Positions 22,101 to 31,888 of a stretch of DNA of 64,000 bases are shown in pieces. The notes under the pieces are model-generated. The model searched no databases. It was given only the letters and a program-made list of their open reading frames with translations, and was not told where the DNA came from. The position numbers and the translations under genes were made by a program. Position 1 is the stretch's first letter. The number at the start of each line of letters is the position of its first letter. Origin of the DNA: Enchytraeus crypticus (taxonomy: Eukaryota; Annelida; Clitellata; Enchytraeida; Enchytraeidae); NCBI GenBank assembly GCA_905160935.1, contig CAJHZI010000703.1, forward strand, positions 33,501-97,500, given 5' to 3'.

Positions 22101-24972
22101 TAATTTCAGTCAAATCTGTGAAATGACATCAGTGATGGTTGAGCTCTATTATTATGAGATTTCTGGGTTTAGTGTGATCTTGATGGGGAATTGAATGATA
22201 ATAAAGCTTATTTGTTGTAACCGTGGCAGCATATAATAACTTAATTTCCTATACTTGATAGTCTACTGATATTCATAGTTCATGATTTTGACGTCATATA
22301 TTCATTTTATTTATTATTTTGATAAAGTTTTGATGAAATTTCTGTAAATTCTAATCAATTACAGCAAATGTAAACTATCACCCGTTACTTGCACATAATC
22401 TATTATTACACTTACTAACCGTTGCTCTACAACACGTTGTAGCTGTGTTGCACAGGTTGGTCACACTTAATAACGGTAGCTCTACTATGCGTTGTTGTCT
22501 CGTTGTTGTGTTGCACAGGTTGGTTAACAACGGACAGTTTGCGTGGAAGTCTCTGCGATTGTTGGCTCGCAAGTCCTCTCTGTTCTTTGCTCAACAACCT
22601 TCAGGCAACGTGGCCCAACAACCAAAACCCCTGCCCAAATACATAGAGACCGTCCTAGGCAAGATAGCCAAGTCCATGGTAGGTCTGCTCTATATGTGAC
22701 AGTAGCTCGAGTGTGTCCTCACGTGTGCTCTAAATGTGACAGTAGCTCGAGTGTGTCCTAGGCAAGATAGCCAAGTCCATGGTACGTGTGCTCTAAATGT
22801 AACAGTAGCTCGAGTGTGTCCTAGGCAAGATAGCCAAGTCCATGGTACGTGTGCTCTAATTCTCACTCTGACTCTACTTTGATTGATTGTTTGTTGAACT
22901 CTGGGGTACCGGTCATTTCCATAGCAAGCCGCATTGTTAATCTAACTTTTGAGAAATGGACAGCATCTAATGGACCAGTTGAACAAATGATCAATAATAT
23001 CCTGCTTTAAGGATATAGAATAAAATAAGAACAAAGATATAGAATAAGAACAAAGATATAGAATAAGAACATAGATATAGAAAAAGATCAAAGATATAGA
23101 ATAAGAACAAAGATATAGAATAAGAACAAAGATATAGAATAAGAACAAAGATATAGAATAAGAACATAGATATAGAATAAGAGCAAAGATATAGAATAAG
23201 AACAAAGATATAGAATAAGAACATAGATATAGAAAAAGAGCAAAGATATAGAATAAGAACTAAGATATAGAATAAGAACAAAGATATAGAATAAGAACAA
23301 AGAGAGCTAAATGTTTATTCAAAAACGTTTGTTGTAAGCTTGTACTTTTATTTCTCTTCTTGTACACTCTGTATGTATGCGACTTTATGCTGAGGTTGTT
23401 GAATAAACATATATCTTTATTGATTGATTGATGATTGATTGATTGACTGACTGACTGATTGATTGACTGACTGAATGATTTGATTAATTGATTGATTGAC
23501 TGATTGATCGACTGATTGATTGATTGACTGATTGATTGACTGATTGATTGATTGATTGATTGACGAGGGCACGGACGCTAGAGCCACGCAGCAGAGCCTG
23601 GACGAGATGGAGACAGGGGGAGGGGCAGAGGAGAACGTGATGACGTCAGCTCACAGTGGCAACACTGTTGAAGAACTGAAACAAGATGGCCTAGAGGCTG
23701 AGGTAACTCAATCTATCTATAGGACAATCATGATTCATCTGAGTCATGTTTTGAGGACAGTGTCAGGCACGTCCCTCACATAGGTCATGTTGTTGTTGTC
23801 CCATACATATGAAGTCAGTGCACAAAGTTCATGTTGTTGTTGTCACATACATAGGTAGTCAGTTCACATAGGTCATGTTGTTGTTGTCACATACATAGGA
23901 GGTCAGTTCACATAGGTCATGTTGTTGTTGTCCCATATATGGGAAGTCAGTTCACATTTATATTAACTAATTTTTTAAAATCATATCTAAGAAATTTTTA
24001 GTTTTATTAATACGTGGTCAGACTTATTAATCGATCCATTGATTAATTCATTGATTGACTGACTGATTGGTCGATTAATTGATTGATTGATTGATTTACT
24101 GCAGGATCAGGGTAGTGCAAACAACGACGACGATGCTGAAGAGAGAACGGATGCAGTGGGCGTGGCTAACGAACAATCCCAGGCCTCTGATTCGCTGCTA
24201 GAGAGACTGTCAGATCTGCTGACGCAAAGTGATTGGTTGAAATTTGCCTCCATAGTGAACTTTACAGCTGATGACATAACAGCCTGGAGATCTTCAAGTT
24301 CTACTGTGCCAGAAGCAGCACTGAAGATGTTGAAAGACTGGAAGGTTTGTGAAGCTTTCAGTCAACATCTAATCTGTGATGAGGGTTTATGATGACGTAT
24401 CGAGTGTCTTACAGACGTCGCCACTGACTGGAGCCTGTGGCGACGTCTGTAAGATGCTCGACTGCGGATCAGTATGTGCGGGGTTCAAATCCTGGTCTCG
24501 CCCGTCACAGACATCGCTTTCGAGTGAGGAAACTGACGTTAACCTTAGCTTTACCTTTACTTTTCTATGATGATGAATGGCATTTGATAGAGTTTGCCCT
24601 GTCGAATACTGTGCAGCAATCATTACTCGTTATTAGCTCCTATTATAATAAACTTTGTTTGATCGATATGTTGATTGATTGATTGATTGAGTTATTTATC
24701 TATTTAATGATTGATTGCTTATTGCTTGATTGATTGATCGATCGATTGATTGATTAATTGATTGATTGATTGTAGAAGATCAATGCTGAGTAGGCCACTT
24801 TGGCAGAGCTCAATGTGACGCTAATTGGTTGATTGATTTATTGATTGATTGATTGCAGGAGATCAATGCTGAGGAGGCCACTGTGGCAGAGCTCAAGGCG
24901 ACCCTGCTCGACTGTGAGCTCAGTCATCTCATACCTCAGCTCTTCACCATAGCAACGCCCTCGTCACCATAG
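11213..24972 (+). CDS. THOC1: THO complex subunit 1 (THOC1/HPR1), 20 exons
   Basis: Exons: 11213-11245, 11878-11954, 12282-12342, 12779-12845, 13817-13935, 14709-14757, 15106-15202, 16245-16318, 16639-16706, 17278-17386, 17858-18022, 18378-18478, 18734-18851, 20315-20427, 20998-21141, 21760-21843, 22519-22678, 23568-23702, 24105-24344, 24859-24972. They join in phase to about 708 residues (human 657), with the single exception of exon 7. THOC1 is a nuclear subunit of THO/TREX, coupling transcription to mRNA export. Family blocks seen include [77 protein letters not shown] and [16 protein letters not shown]. The last two exons form the C-terminal death domain ([18 protein letters not shown] ... 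[20 protein letters not shown]). Exon 7 has one T too many at about 15178-15183. The exon 14 donor and exon 18 acceptor are the least certain boundaries. Confidence 0.96.
11492..11726 (+). mobile_element. SINE family A copy
   Basis: Near full-length copy in THOC1 intron 1. The tRNA-like head starts GTGTCTCAATAGCGC, has a B-box GGTTCGAATCCCAGC at about 11579, and ends GATCATTTCACTATAA. The head resembles a tRNA gene only up to the B box, as expected for a tRNA-derived SINE. Confidence 0.8.
12043..12126 (+). mobile_element. SINE family B, 5' half
   Basis: In THOC1 intron 2. Contains GGCGATGTCGGTAAGATATT and the region up to CTGGGCTTGCCCATCACTGAC, then stops; the 3' GAGGAAACTGACG part is absent. 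Confidence 0.65.
12950..13200. repeat. TATGTGTG-type microsatellite
   Basis: Degenerate purine-pyrimidine alternating array in THOC1 intron 4. Reading frames across it ([10 protein letters not shown] type) are artefacts. Confidence 0.85.
13205..13475 (+). mobile_element. Repeat family D copy
   Basis: In THOC1 intron 4. It starts after CATCATC, continues TTCCCTTAAATCCCAATTAA and ACTTTCTTCAGTCCTCCCTG, then CTGGAGCCTAGGCGCTCACC, GTCGCCTTCTACGACACGTG and CCCGGGCACAACACGGGG. Near full-length relatives are at 55568-55805 (+) and 61375-61640 (-); fragments lie at 18984-19130, 28193-28275, 28905-28960 and 63770-63835. No coding capacity, class unknown. Confidence 0.7.
14447..14669 (+). mobile_element. 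SINE family A copy
   Basis: In THOC1 intron 5, ending 39 bp before exon 6. It shares GTAACGTCATGAA, the B-box GGTTCGAATCCCAGC and the tail GATCATTTCACTATAA with the intron 1 copy. Confidence 0.85.
15405..16115. repeat. 17-bp satellite with 153-bp higher-order unit
   Basis: THOC1 intron 7. The 17-bp monomer (CTCAACTCTAAATGAGG) comes in three variants that recur in a fixed order. The marker variant GGAGCTTAACTCTAC starts at 15505, 15658, 15811 and 15930: spacings of 153, 153 and 119 bp, that is 9, 9 and 7 monomers. Confidence 0.95.
17398..17490. repeat. 21-bp tandem repeat after THOC1 exon 10
   Basis: About five copies of a TTTAATCTCTAATCTTAATG unit starting twelve bases after the exon 10 end. 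Confidence 0.85.
17650..17855. repeat. GATT/GACT tetranucleotide array
   Basis: Array of TGAT and TGAC units running up to the exon 11 acceptor. Comparable TGAT arrays abut the acceptors of exons 3, 10, 12, 15, 18, 19 and 20 of THOC1. Confidence 0.9.
18925..19130 (-). mobile_element. SINE C tail fused to a family D fragment
   Basis: THOC1 intron 13. AATAATAAAGGTTTAGCGTC and CGTTTCCTCATACAAGGATG (reverse SINE C end) run into a reversed family D piece ending in a GAT microsatellite. Confidence 0.6.
19248..20009. mobile_element. Foldback MITE flanked by TA
   Basis: A 762-bp element in THOC1 intron 13 with ends CAGACTGGGGCAAAA and TTTTGCCCCAGTCTG, flanked by TA on both sides, as in Tc1/mariner-type insertions. 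The inverted repeats are long: the first roughly 200 bp (to the TTTTAACAAGGC region near 19445) are matched in reverse by 19810-20009. A third, diverged copy of the right arm lies at 19633-19802, so the inside contains a nested or duplicated end. No transposase is visible. Confidence 0.85.
20110..20310. repeat. THOC1: TGTAT pentamer array with copied exon 14 start
   Basis: Two blocks of (TGTAT/TGCAT)n. Between them at 20216-20254 sits a copy of the exon 14 acceptor and first bases (GACAGCACATGCTAGCTCGT). The true one follows the second block at 20310. Confidence 0.9.
21104..21310. repeat. THOC1: 69-bp triplication of THOC1 exon 15 end
   Basis: Units start at 21104, 21173 and 21242. The first contains the coding end of exon 15 ([15 protein letters not shown]) and its donor AG/GTTATT. 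The second repeats it with a TG/GTTATT donor. The third loses the donor. 69 is a multiple of three and the frame stays open throughout. Confidence 0.9.
21360..21755. repeat. 24-bp TATTGTATGTATTGTATATA array
   Basis: THOC1 intron 15. About sixteen units with GTGTTGTATG variants. Open frames on both strands ([16 protein letters not shown]) are repeat artefacts. Confidence 0.95.
21889..22040 (-). mobile_element. SINE-like element with the shared C-type tail
   Basis: THOC1 intron 16. Reverse copy carrying TTTAACGTCCGGTTCCTCGC, GGCGCCAAAGCACCAC and GAGACCACAAGAGAAAGC. Its sense counterpart is at 32795-32930. The head is unlike SINE A, B or C but the 3' core is the same. Confidence 0.6.
22940..23310. 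repeat. 18-bp AGATATAGAATAAGAACA array
   Basis: THOC1 intron 17, about eighteen units. Minus-strand frames ([10 protein letters not shown]) are artefacts. Confidence 0.95.
24399..24555 (+). mobile_element. SINE family B with inverted 5' end
   Basis: Full copy at 24432-24555 in THOC1 intron 19, preceded by an inverted copy of its own first 26 bp or so. Both arms carry the private variant GACGTCTG in place of GATGTCGG. Confidence 0.85.
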
Positions 24973-25072
24973 CAACTGAAAATCTCCATAGCAACTGCTT
25001 CATCTCCATAACAACACCGGACGTGTGATCTTAGCTGCAACGAGTGTAGGGTTTTACTGCACCAGCAGTGTA

Positions 25073-25078
25073 AATAAA
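25073..25078 (+). terminator. THOC1: Probable THOC1 polyadenylation signal
   Basis: AATAAA about 100 bases after the THOC1 stop codon at 24970-24972. Confidence 0.6.
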
Positions 25079-26279
25079 CTCGAGACTGTATCGTTATCTG
25101 ATGTTATTAGATTCTGTCTCTCTGTCTCTCTCTCTCTCTCTCTCTCAGTCTCTTCCTCTTTCTCTCTCTATTTCTCTGCCTATCGAGCTTTATGTTAAAA
25201 AGCAGAGCCTAGGTACATATTCCCTTTAAGGTTTACCTTGTCATTAAATAAACTTAGGGCAGTTACACATTTTATTGAAATTATGACTTACGTTTCAACA
25301 TTTATGACTTACGTTTCAAAATTTGGCAGTTTAAACCATTATCCAAGCTACCAGTCCTGTGAATGTTCGGGATTTTACTCTCTGATCAACTCTACCGGGA
25401 ATTGATCTCAGGGCCTCAGGAACAGCCACTTGATAGTTTATAAAGTTACCTAACGCTCTAGTACACTGAGCTATTGAGACATTCTGAAGACACGTTATAT
25501 ATACGTGTTGTTGTCTATCCTTTCATTGATGTACGAGATACTCTGTTTATGATCTTCCTAAACCGCGACTTAGATGTAGCCTTAAGCTTTTTAAAACACT
25601 AGGTTCTGAGATGGTTTTCCATTGAATTTCACTTGAATAAGGTACACTAATAACTAGACATTAAATCTGTGTATCTAATGAACTGATCTGTAGTGATGTG
25701 TGCTGTGGGGACGTTCCTGACATCATCGATGGATTAGGAATCGGACGTTAAACCTTTATTATTATTATTATTATTAATGTACAGAATAACAGCGTAAACA
25801 GAAAGAAATAATTCTCTATCAATTCTTCACAGTTATATTAAAGCGATATCAAAAGCAACAATCAGCTATAACAACCTTAGCAACAACAACAACCAGTGAA
25901 TAGCGGTAACCATAGAAACAGATTCATAGCAACCAGAACTGCTCTGGCTGCTCAGCATAGCAACGTAGGCCTATGACGTAGATGACTGGACCTTAGCTAA
26001 TATATCTGCGGTCTCTGTGGGAAATATTATTATCAGATTCAATAAATTTAATTTAATAGAAAAATAGCAATTCTTAGCATAGAGAGGCGACCGTAGTAAC
26101 AAGGCAATAGTATCAACAAGACTCTTCTTGTCTCCAATATCAACTTTGAACGAGAAAACGACGTTAAATTGACATCAGGCTTAGCAAGCTTCAGGCATTA
26201 GTGACTGTCGTTGAAACATATGTGGCAATGTAGGTGGAGCTACACCAGCAGAGAGCCTTATATGGTGATATGGGCGGGT
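25079..26279. other. Intergenic spacer between THOC1 and the tetraspanin
   Basis: Holds a CT microsatellite (25115-25165), a reversed SINE A (about 25300-25486, B box read in reverse as GGGAATTGATCTCAGGG) and a SINE C end (25678-25777, GACGTTAAACC plus TTA run). The remainder up to 26279 shows no gene and should include the tetraspanin 3' UTR. THOC1 and the tetraspanin converge here. Confidence 0.6.
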
Positions 26280-29200
26280 CTAATCACTCGTGGAGGAGGA
26301 GCAATCAGTACTGACAGCTGATCTTAGACAGAGAGCCGCCAAAACACCAAACACCTGTGCAAACACACACATATAAATACGCATATAGATACAGGTATAT
26401 AAACGCATATACACACGTATACACACATAGATGCACATACAAACACGTAAGCACTTTCATGACCCGATATTTAAATATGAGACTTAGGACTACTATTGTT
26501 TGAAGATTAGCTATCATCGCAATTTACCTTCTGACCTTTTACCATTAATATAATAGCTTACCTGCAGTGTTACCATTAATATAGCTTACCTCAGTGTTAC
26601 CACTAGTATAATCTTACCTCCAGTGTTACCACTAGTATGGCTAATACAGAGATGACCAGCATATTGGTGTGAAACCAAGTTTCCAAGGCCTCGTAGCAAC
26701 CCTGTTAAATCAATCAATCATTCATTCGTTCAATCACTTATTCACTTAATCATTCATTCTATCAATCATCCATTCACTCAATCTATCAATCAATCATTCA
26801 TTCACTTAATCATTCATTCTATCAATCATCCATTCACTCAATCTATCAATCAATCATTCATTCACTTAATCATTCATTCTATCAATCATCCATTCACTCA
26901 ATCTATCAATCAATCATTCATTCACTTAATCAATTACTCATTCGTTCATTCAATCAATCATTCAGCCATTCATTCAATCAATCGCACCTTACACGCATTT
27001 TATAAAATAAACCAAAATAGAACCAATCAGTTTGTTAACCATACAGTATGACCTCAATAGAAACAACCAGACAGTGGTTTTACCCTGGTATGAATGAATT
27101 GGCTATCAGTAGGCTGGTACTCAAGCCCTCTTCCTATCATCTGACACTTGTCCTTATCCACGTATTCCTTGTCGTCGTCTCTAGCACAGCACGTCAGTGG
27201 GACTTGATCCGAGGTGTCCTATAATAATAGTAATCAGCGTCATCCACGACAACACTGTAGATCTAGCAGTTCACTAATGTGTCGTTAACTGCATGTGTCG
27301 CAAGAGGGGGCTAAGCAAGAACAGAAGAAAATAAGGGGAAATCACCTCAGGAGTCGTATTTTTCGAAGCTATAGGCTAGGAACTGTACGATAAGGGATTG
27401 AAAGCAGACTTGGTAATAATGTTTGCCCACTGGCTGGAGCCAATGGGGATATCGGTAAGATACTCGATCGCGGATCAGTATGTGCGGGGTTCAAATCCTG
27501 GGCTCGCCCGTCACTGACATCGCTTTCAAGTGAGGAAACTGACGATAACATTGGCTTTACCAGCTTTTTGTCATGGAGCTGACACATAGCAGGACACTAA
27601 AAGCGAAAGCTAAAAAAGCTAAGGTTAACGTCAGTTTCCTCACTCGAAAGCGATGTCAGTGACGGGCGAGCCCAGGATTTGAACCCACACCTACTGATCC
27701 GCGGTCGAGTATCTTACCGACTTCGTCACTGGATCCAGCCAGTACTAGAGAAACTAGAGAGAGAGAGAGAAAAAAAGAGAGAGAGAAAGATAGAGAGAGA
27801 GAGAGAGAAACAAAGAGACATACACGTGAAGAGTTCCACCAGATGGAACCTCTAAAGTCCGTGTGGTTGTTCACGCCACAGCATTTCATCTGTGTCAATA
27901 TAGTGTCAGTATAATGTCAGTATAATGTCAGTATAATGTCAGTGTAATGTCAGTATAATGTCAGTATAATGTCAGTATAGTGTCAGTATAATGTCAGTAT
28001 AATGTCAGTATAGTGTCATTATGCTGACATTATACTGACATTATACTGACATTATACTGACATTGTGCTGGTCTACATATTAATGATAACTAAGCTTAAT
28101 TTTGCAGACTTATCTATCGATTAATTAATTGATTGATAGAAAGATCCGTTGACTGACTCATCGATTATAATGAACTACAATAGTAGAATAATCATCATCG
28201 TCATCATCGTTGTCGTCATCATCATCATCATCCCGTGAATCACAGTTTAACTAGGGTCGGGATACAAATAGACTGTCTCAAATCTATAATAGTAAAATAA
28301 ATTGTTTGATTGATTGAGTGAATTTTTATGATGATTAAATTAATTGACTGTTCGGCCGTTAATATAATAGTCTGATGAATTAATCAAATGATTGATTGAT
28401 TGTCTGATGGATTAATTAATTGATTGATTGACTAACGACTTGCTGTTGATTGTCTGATGGATTAATTAATTGATTGATTGACTAACGACTTGCTGTTGAT
28501 TGTCTGATCGATCAAATAATTGATTGATTGTCTGATGGATTAATTAATTGTTTGATTGACTAACCACTTGCTGTTGATTGTCTGATATCTTAATTGATTG
28601 ATTGATTGACTAACGGCTTGCTGGAGTTGGTTCCACTTGTGATAGTATGTTTTGACATTGGGTGAGTACTTGAGCCTCAAATGTTTGAGCATAGGCTCCC
28701 GCACTGCGGGCCCAACCTACCACATCATCCAATAACCGTTCCATTAGTACAAACAATCATCAATGATTATATCTAGTATAAACTAGTATAAACATGATAT
28801 TTTCTATTAAATAATAAACTAGTATAAACATGATATTTTCTATTATGATCATCATGATGATCATCATGATGATCATCATGATGATCATCATGATGATCAT
28901 CATCACCAACTTCATCTTTCCTTGAATCCAGTTTAACTAGGTTCGTAATACAAGTATGTTTAATGTATGTAAATACTAAACATGATATTCTGCATAAAGC
29001 ATTAAACATTGGCTCATGTTGTTGTTGTTGTCACTTACCTTGTTCTTGTAGACTATTATGAGAGTGGCCGCAGAGATCTCAACCATCATAATGAATATCA
29101 GCATCAGGGCGTACTGCGTAACAACAACAACAGTCAGCCATTATATCAACCAATCGGCCAATCAATCTGCCAATCAAATTGTTGTTGTTGTTGTTACGCA

Positions 29201-30095
29201 GTAACAACAACAACAACATCTCAATCAACATAATGTATATCAGCATCAGGGCGAACTGTGTAACAACAACAACAACAGTCAGTCAGTCAATATATCAACC
29301 AATCGGTCAATTAATCTGCCAATCAATCAATCAATTGATAAATTTAAAAACTAAAGCTTAATAGCTAAGGCTAACGTCAGTTTCCTCACTGGAAAGCGAT
29401 GTCAGTGACGGGAGAGCCCAGGATTTGAACCCCGCAAATACTGATCCGCGGTCGAGTATCATACCGCCGTCGTCACTGGCTCCAGCCAGTGATGACGGCG
29501 TATGATACTCGACTTGATTGATTGATTGATTTATTTATTGATTGATTGATTGACTGATTGAGTGATTGAATGATTGATTGTTTGATTGATTGATAAATCA
29601 ATCAATCAATCGATGAATCAATCAGTCGATCGATCGATAAATCAATCCAGCAATCAATCAATCCATAAATCCATCACTCAGTCAATCAATCAATCGATAA
29701 ATCAATTAATATTCACTAACTCAATCAATCAATGTATGTGAACACATACGGTACACAGTACATAGATCAATGTGAACACATAACTCCTATGTGAACACAT
29801 AACTCCTATGAGAACACATACAGCACATAACTCCTATGTGAACACATACGATACACAGCAGGGCTCTATGCTCGTTGTGGGCCCCACAGAACCCTGCTAG
29901 TCCCACTAGGAAGGCCACGCCCCCCACCACGATGAAGATGACTGCAGCATAGCGCACGAGGGGGTCTGTACCTCCCTCCCCCATAGACCCCCCCTCTTCC
30001 TCCTCCAGGCTCATCTCCACCAGGCTGAAGTTGTTCACCATGGTGGGGTCCACCAGCATCCATACACCTATACCTAGCAGAGTACCGCCTCCTAG
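26280..30095 (-). CDS. Tetraspanin, first exon not found
   Basis: Minus-strand exons in gene order: 30095-29850, 29113-29039, about 28695-28615, 27889-27824, 27218-27084, 26701-26618, 26354-26280 (stop). All junctions are phase 0, giving about 253 residues. Visible features: the end of membrane helix 1 (LGGGTLLGIGVWMLVD), helix 2 (YAAVIFIVVGGVAFLVG then GFCGAHNEHRALL), helix 3 (YALMLIFIMMVEISAATLII), the large-loop CCG motif (MKCCGVNNHTDF), QVPLTCC, the closing GC (GCYEALETWFH) and helix 4 (NMLVISVLAILVVTLE/VFGVLAALCL). Tetraspanins organise membrane microdomains; the loop resembles CD63/CD151-type members, but the subfamily is uncertain. The start of the third listed exon is the weakest boundary. 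The exon with the cytoplasmic N-terminus and most of helix 1 must lie upstream (above 30240) and I could not find it. Confidence 0.9.
26545..26640. repeat. Repeated donor of tetraspanin helix-4 exon
   Basis: On the minus strand the string GGTAACACTG(G)AGGTAAG occurs three to four times in a row. The first carries the coding frame and donor at 26617-26612; the others lie inside the intron. Confidence 0.8.
26705..26990. repeat. 70-bp ATTC/ATCA tandem array
   Basis: Three long units made of CATTCATTCTATCAATCATC segments, in the intron directly upstream (minus sense) of the helix-4 exon. Confidence 0.85.
27430..27738. mobile_element. Two SINE B copies in opposite orientation
   Basis: A + copy at 27430-27560 and a - copy at 27611-27738, 3' ends facing each other, in a tetraspanin intron. 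Together they can form a long imperfect hairpin. Confidence 0.8.
27897..28070. repeat. 11-bp array with an inverted half
   Basis: About eleven copies of GTCAGTATAAT run forward to about 28018, then CTGACATTATA units run in the opposite sense to about 28067. Together they form a long potential hairpin. Confidence 0.9.
28415..28620. repeat. Repeated exon-end unit next to the tetraspanin EC2 exon
   Basis: GATTGACTAACGACTTGCTG occurs at about 28428, 28482 and (variant) 28554. It copies the true exon end and donor at 28607-28625 (read on the minus strand as CCAGCAAGCC/GTTAGTC). Confidence 0.75.
29135..29300. repeat. Copied helix-3 exon start
   Basis: About 29229-29275 repeats the first roughly 36 coding bases of the exon at 29039-29113 and its GTTGTTGTTAC lead-in, but its acceptor reads ACAG instead of GCAG. 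Between the copies an inverted CAA/TTG segment makes a small palindrome. Confidence 0.75.
29366..29513 (-). mobile_element. SINE family B with inverted 5' end
   Basis: Reverse copy whose 5' end continues into its own inverted copy. The arms at 29451-29479 and 29486-29513 share private variants (ATCATAC, CGCCGTC) not found in other copies. Confidence 0.85.
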
Positions 30096-30235
30096 CTGTC
30101 AATCAATCAATCAATCAATCAATACACCTATACCTAGTAGGTAGAATGCCGCCACCTAGCTGTTAATCAATCAATCAATCAATCAATTGATTACCCCTAT
30201 ACCTAGCAGAGTACCGCCTCCTAGCTGTCAATCAA
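30096..30235. repeat. Copied tetraspanin exon start (two extra copies)
   Basis: CACCTATACCTAGTAGG...CACCTAGCTG at 30124-30164 and CCCTATACCTAGCAGAGTAC...CTAGCTG at 30194-30229 repeat the acceptor and first 33 or so coding bases of the exon starting at 30095, separated by CAAT runs. Confidence 0.85.
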
Positions 30236-30307
30236 TCAATCACTCAATCACTCATTTAGTCCACCTTATCTCTTTCTAATGTAATGTGAAGTATTGTAGA
30301 GATAGAA

Positions 30308-30340
<33 letters not shown>

Positions 30341-30887
30341 TGGAGATAGATAGAGAGAGATAGAGATAGAGCTAGACGCCTGTATGTGCTATATATGTGT
30401 TTCTTTATGACTGGAACCAGTAGCGATATCGATATGATGTTCGACCGCGGATCAGAATATGCGGGGTTAAAATCCTGGGCTCGCCCGTCACTGACATCGC
30501 CTTCGAGTGAGGAAACTGACGTTAACATTAGCTTTACCGGCTTTTAGATATATATACACTGACATCGCTTTCGAGTAAGGAAACTGACGTTAACATTAGG
30601 TTTAGCAGCTGTTAGATATATCTAGCGCCTGTGTGTGTATAGGTTATATACACAGAACAGCTGATGATGAAGATAGCACCACTCGCTCTGTCCCAAGTGT
30701 ATTACATCTACTTCCTAATAATCCTCTCGATGAAATCATAACAAGCACCCGGGTGTAGCAGGCTGGGTGTTCAGTAGTCAGGGTGTACAAGCAAACCGGA
30801 TTATACCGGATTATACCGGACTATACCGGACTATACCGGGTTATATGGGGATTAGGATTCCTGGTTATTATTAGATTGATTGCTTAG

Positions 30888-30919
<32 letters not shown>

Positions 30920-31845
30920 CTGACTGACTGACTGACTGACTGACTGACTGATATGTTAGTGTGATGATGTATTGGTAGACTGAATGTCTTTAAATTACCT
31001 TATGTGGTTGCTTTTAATAAGAAGAAGAGAAGTTTGAGCCGAACAAAATATTTATGTTCGTTTGTATATGTCAATGTCGTTACACACACGACATACGCAC
31101 ATGTTTACTGAATTCCCTTGATTAATTTAGATTTTCTAGTTTTCGTTGTTTTCCTATTCGTCTTCCTGATCGGTTGTGTTATTAGTAATCGTAGCTTTTT
31201 GATAGCACATCTATTGCTGCTAGCGCAAATTTATGAATAACATTTATGGTTGCAACATCCTTGGGTTTTACATTTAGGCCTAATATTATTTAATTTTATA
31301 ACCACGACCTTCTCCCCATCCCAACCAAGCATCCCAAGCACCCCCTCCCAATTCTGGAGACTTTGAATTGTGTCAGGAGGATTTGTTGTTAATGATACAA
31401 CCACCAGTTATCCACTCACCACTCCACTCCACCTCTCATGCTTTGCTACTGCAATCAACCTGAGTGTAGCGATGTGAGAGCAGGACGTACACATACATAC
31501 ACACATACATATACATATATACATATAAATACACACATACACACATACATACACATATATATATATATACATATATACACACATACATACATAGCCTACA
31601 CACACTTTCATACAAACATACACATACACACATAAACAAATACGCACATACACACACGTTCATACACACTTACACACATTATGTAACACATACACGTATG
31701 CACGCATATAGACATACATACTTTGGACTGGTTTTATGGAATTTGGAATTTGCACCGTTTTTGGACCTTCTTTTTGCTCGCTGGCTTGATTTTGTCTCAA
31801 TTGTGCTCGATGTTGTCATTGATGACTGTAGCACTCTAATTGTTG

Positions 31846-31888
<43 letters not shown>

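Noticed and set aside
22940-23310. CRISPR-like regular repeats
   Set aside because: Units are directly adjacent with no variable spacers; the window is eukaryotic.
11213-24972. THOC1 as a pseudogene because of the exon 7 frameshift
   Set aside because: Nineteen other exons have intact frames, matching phases and conserved motifs, with no other lesion. One homopolymer base is better explained as a sequence error or a rare allele.
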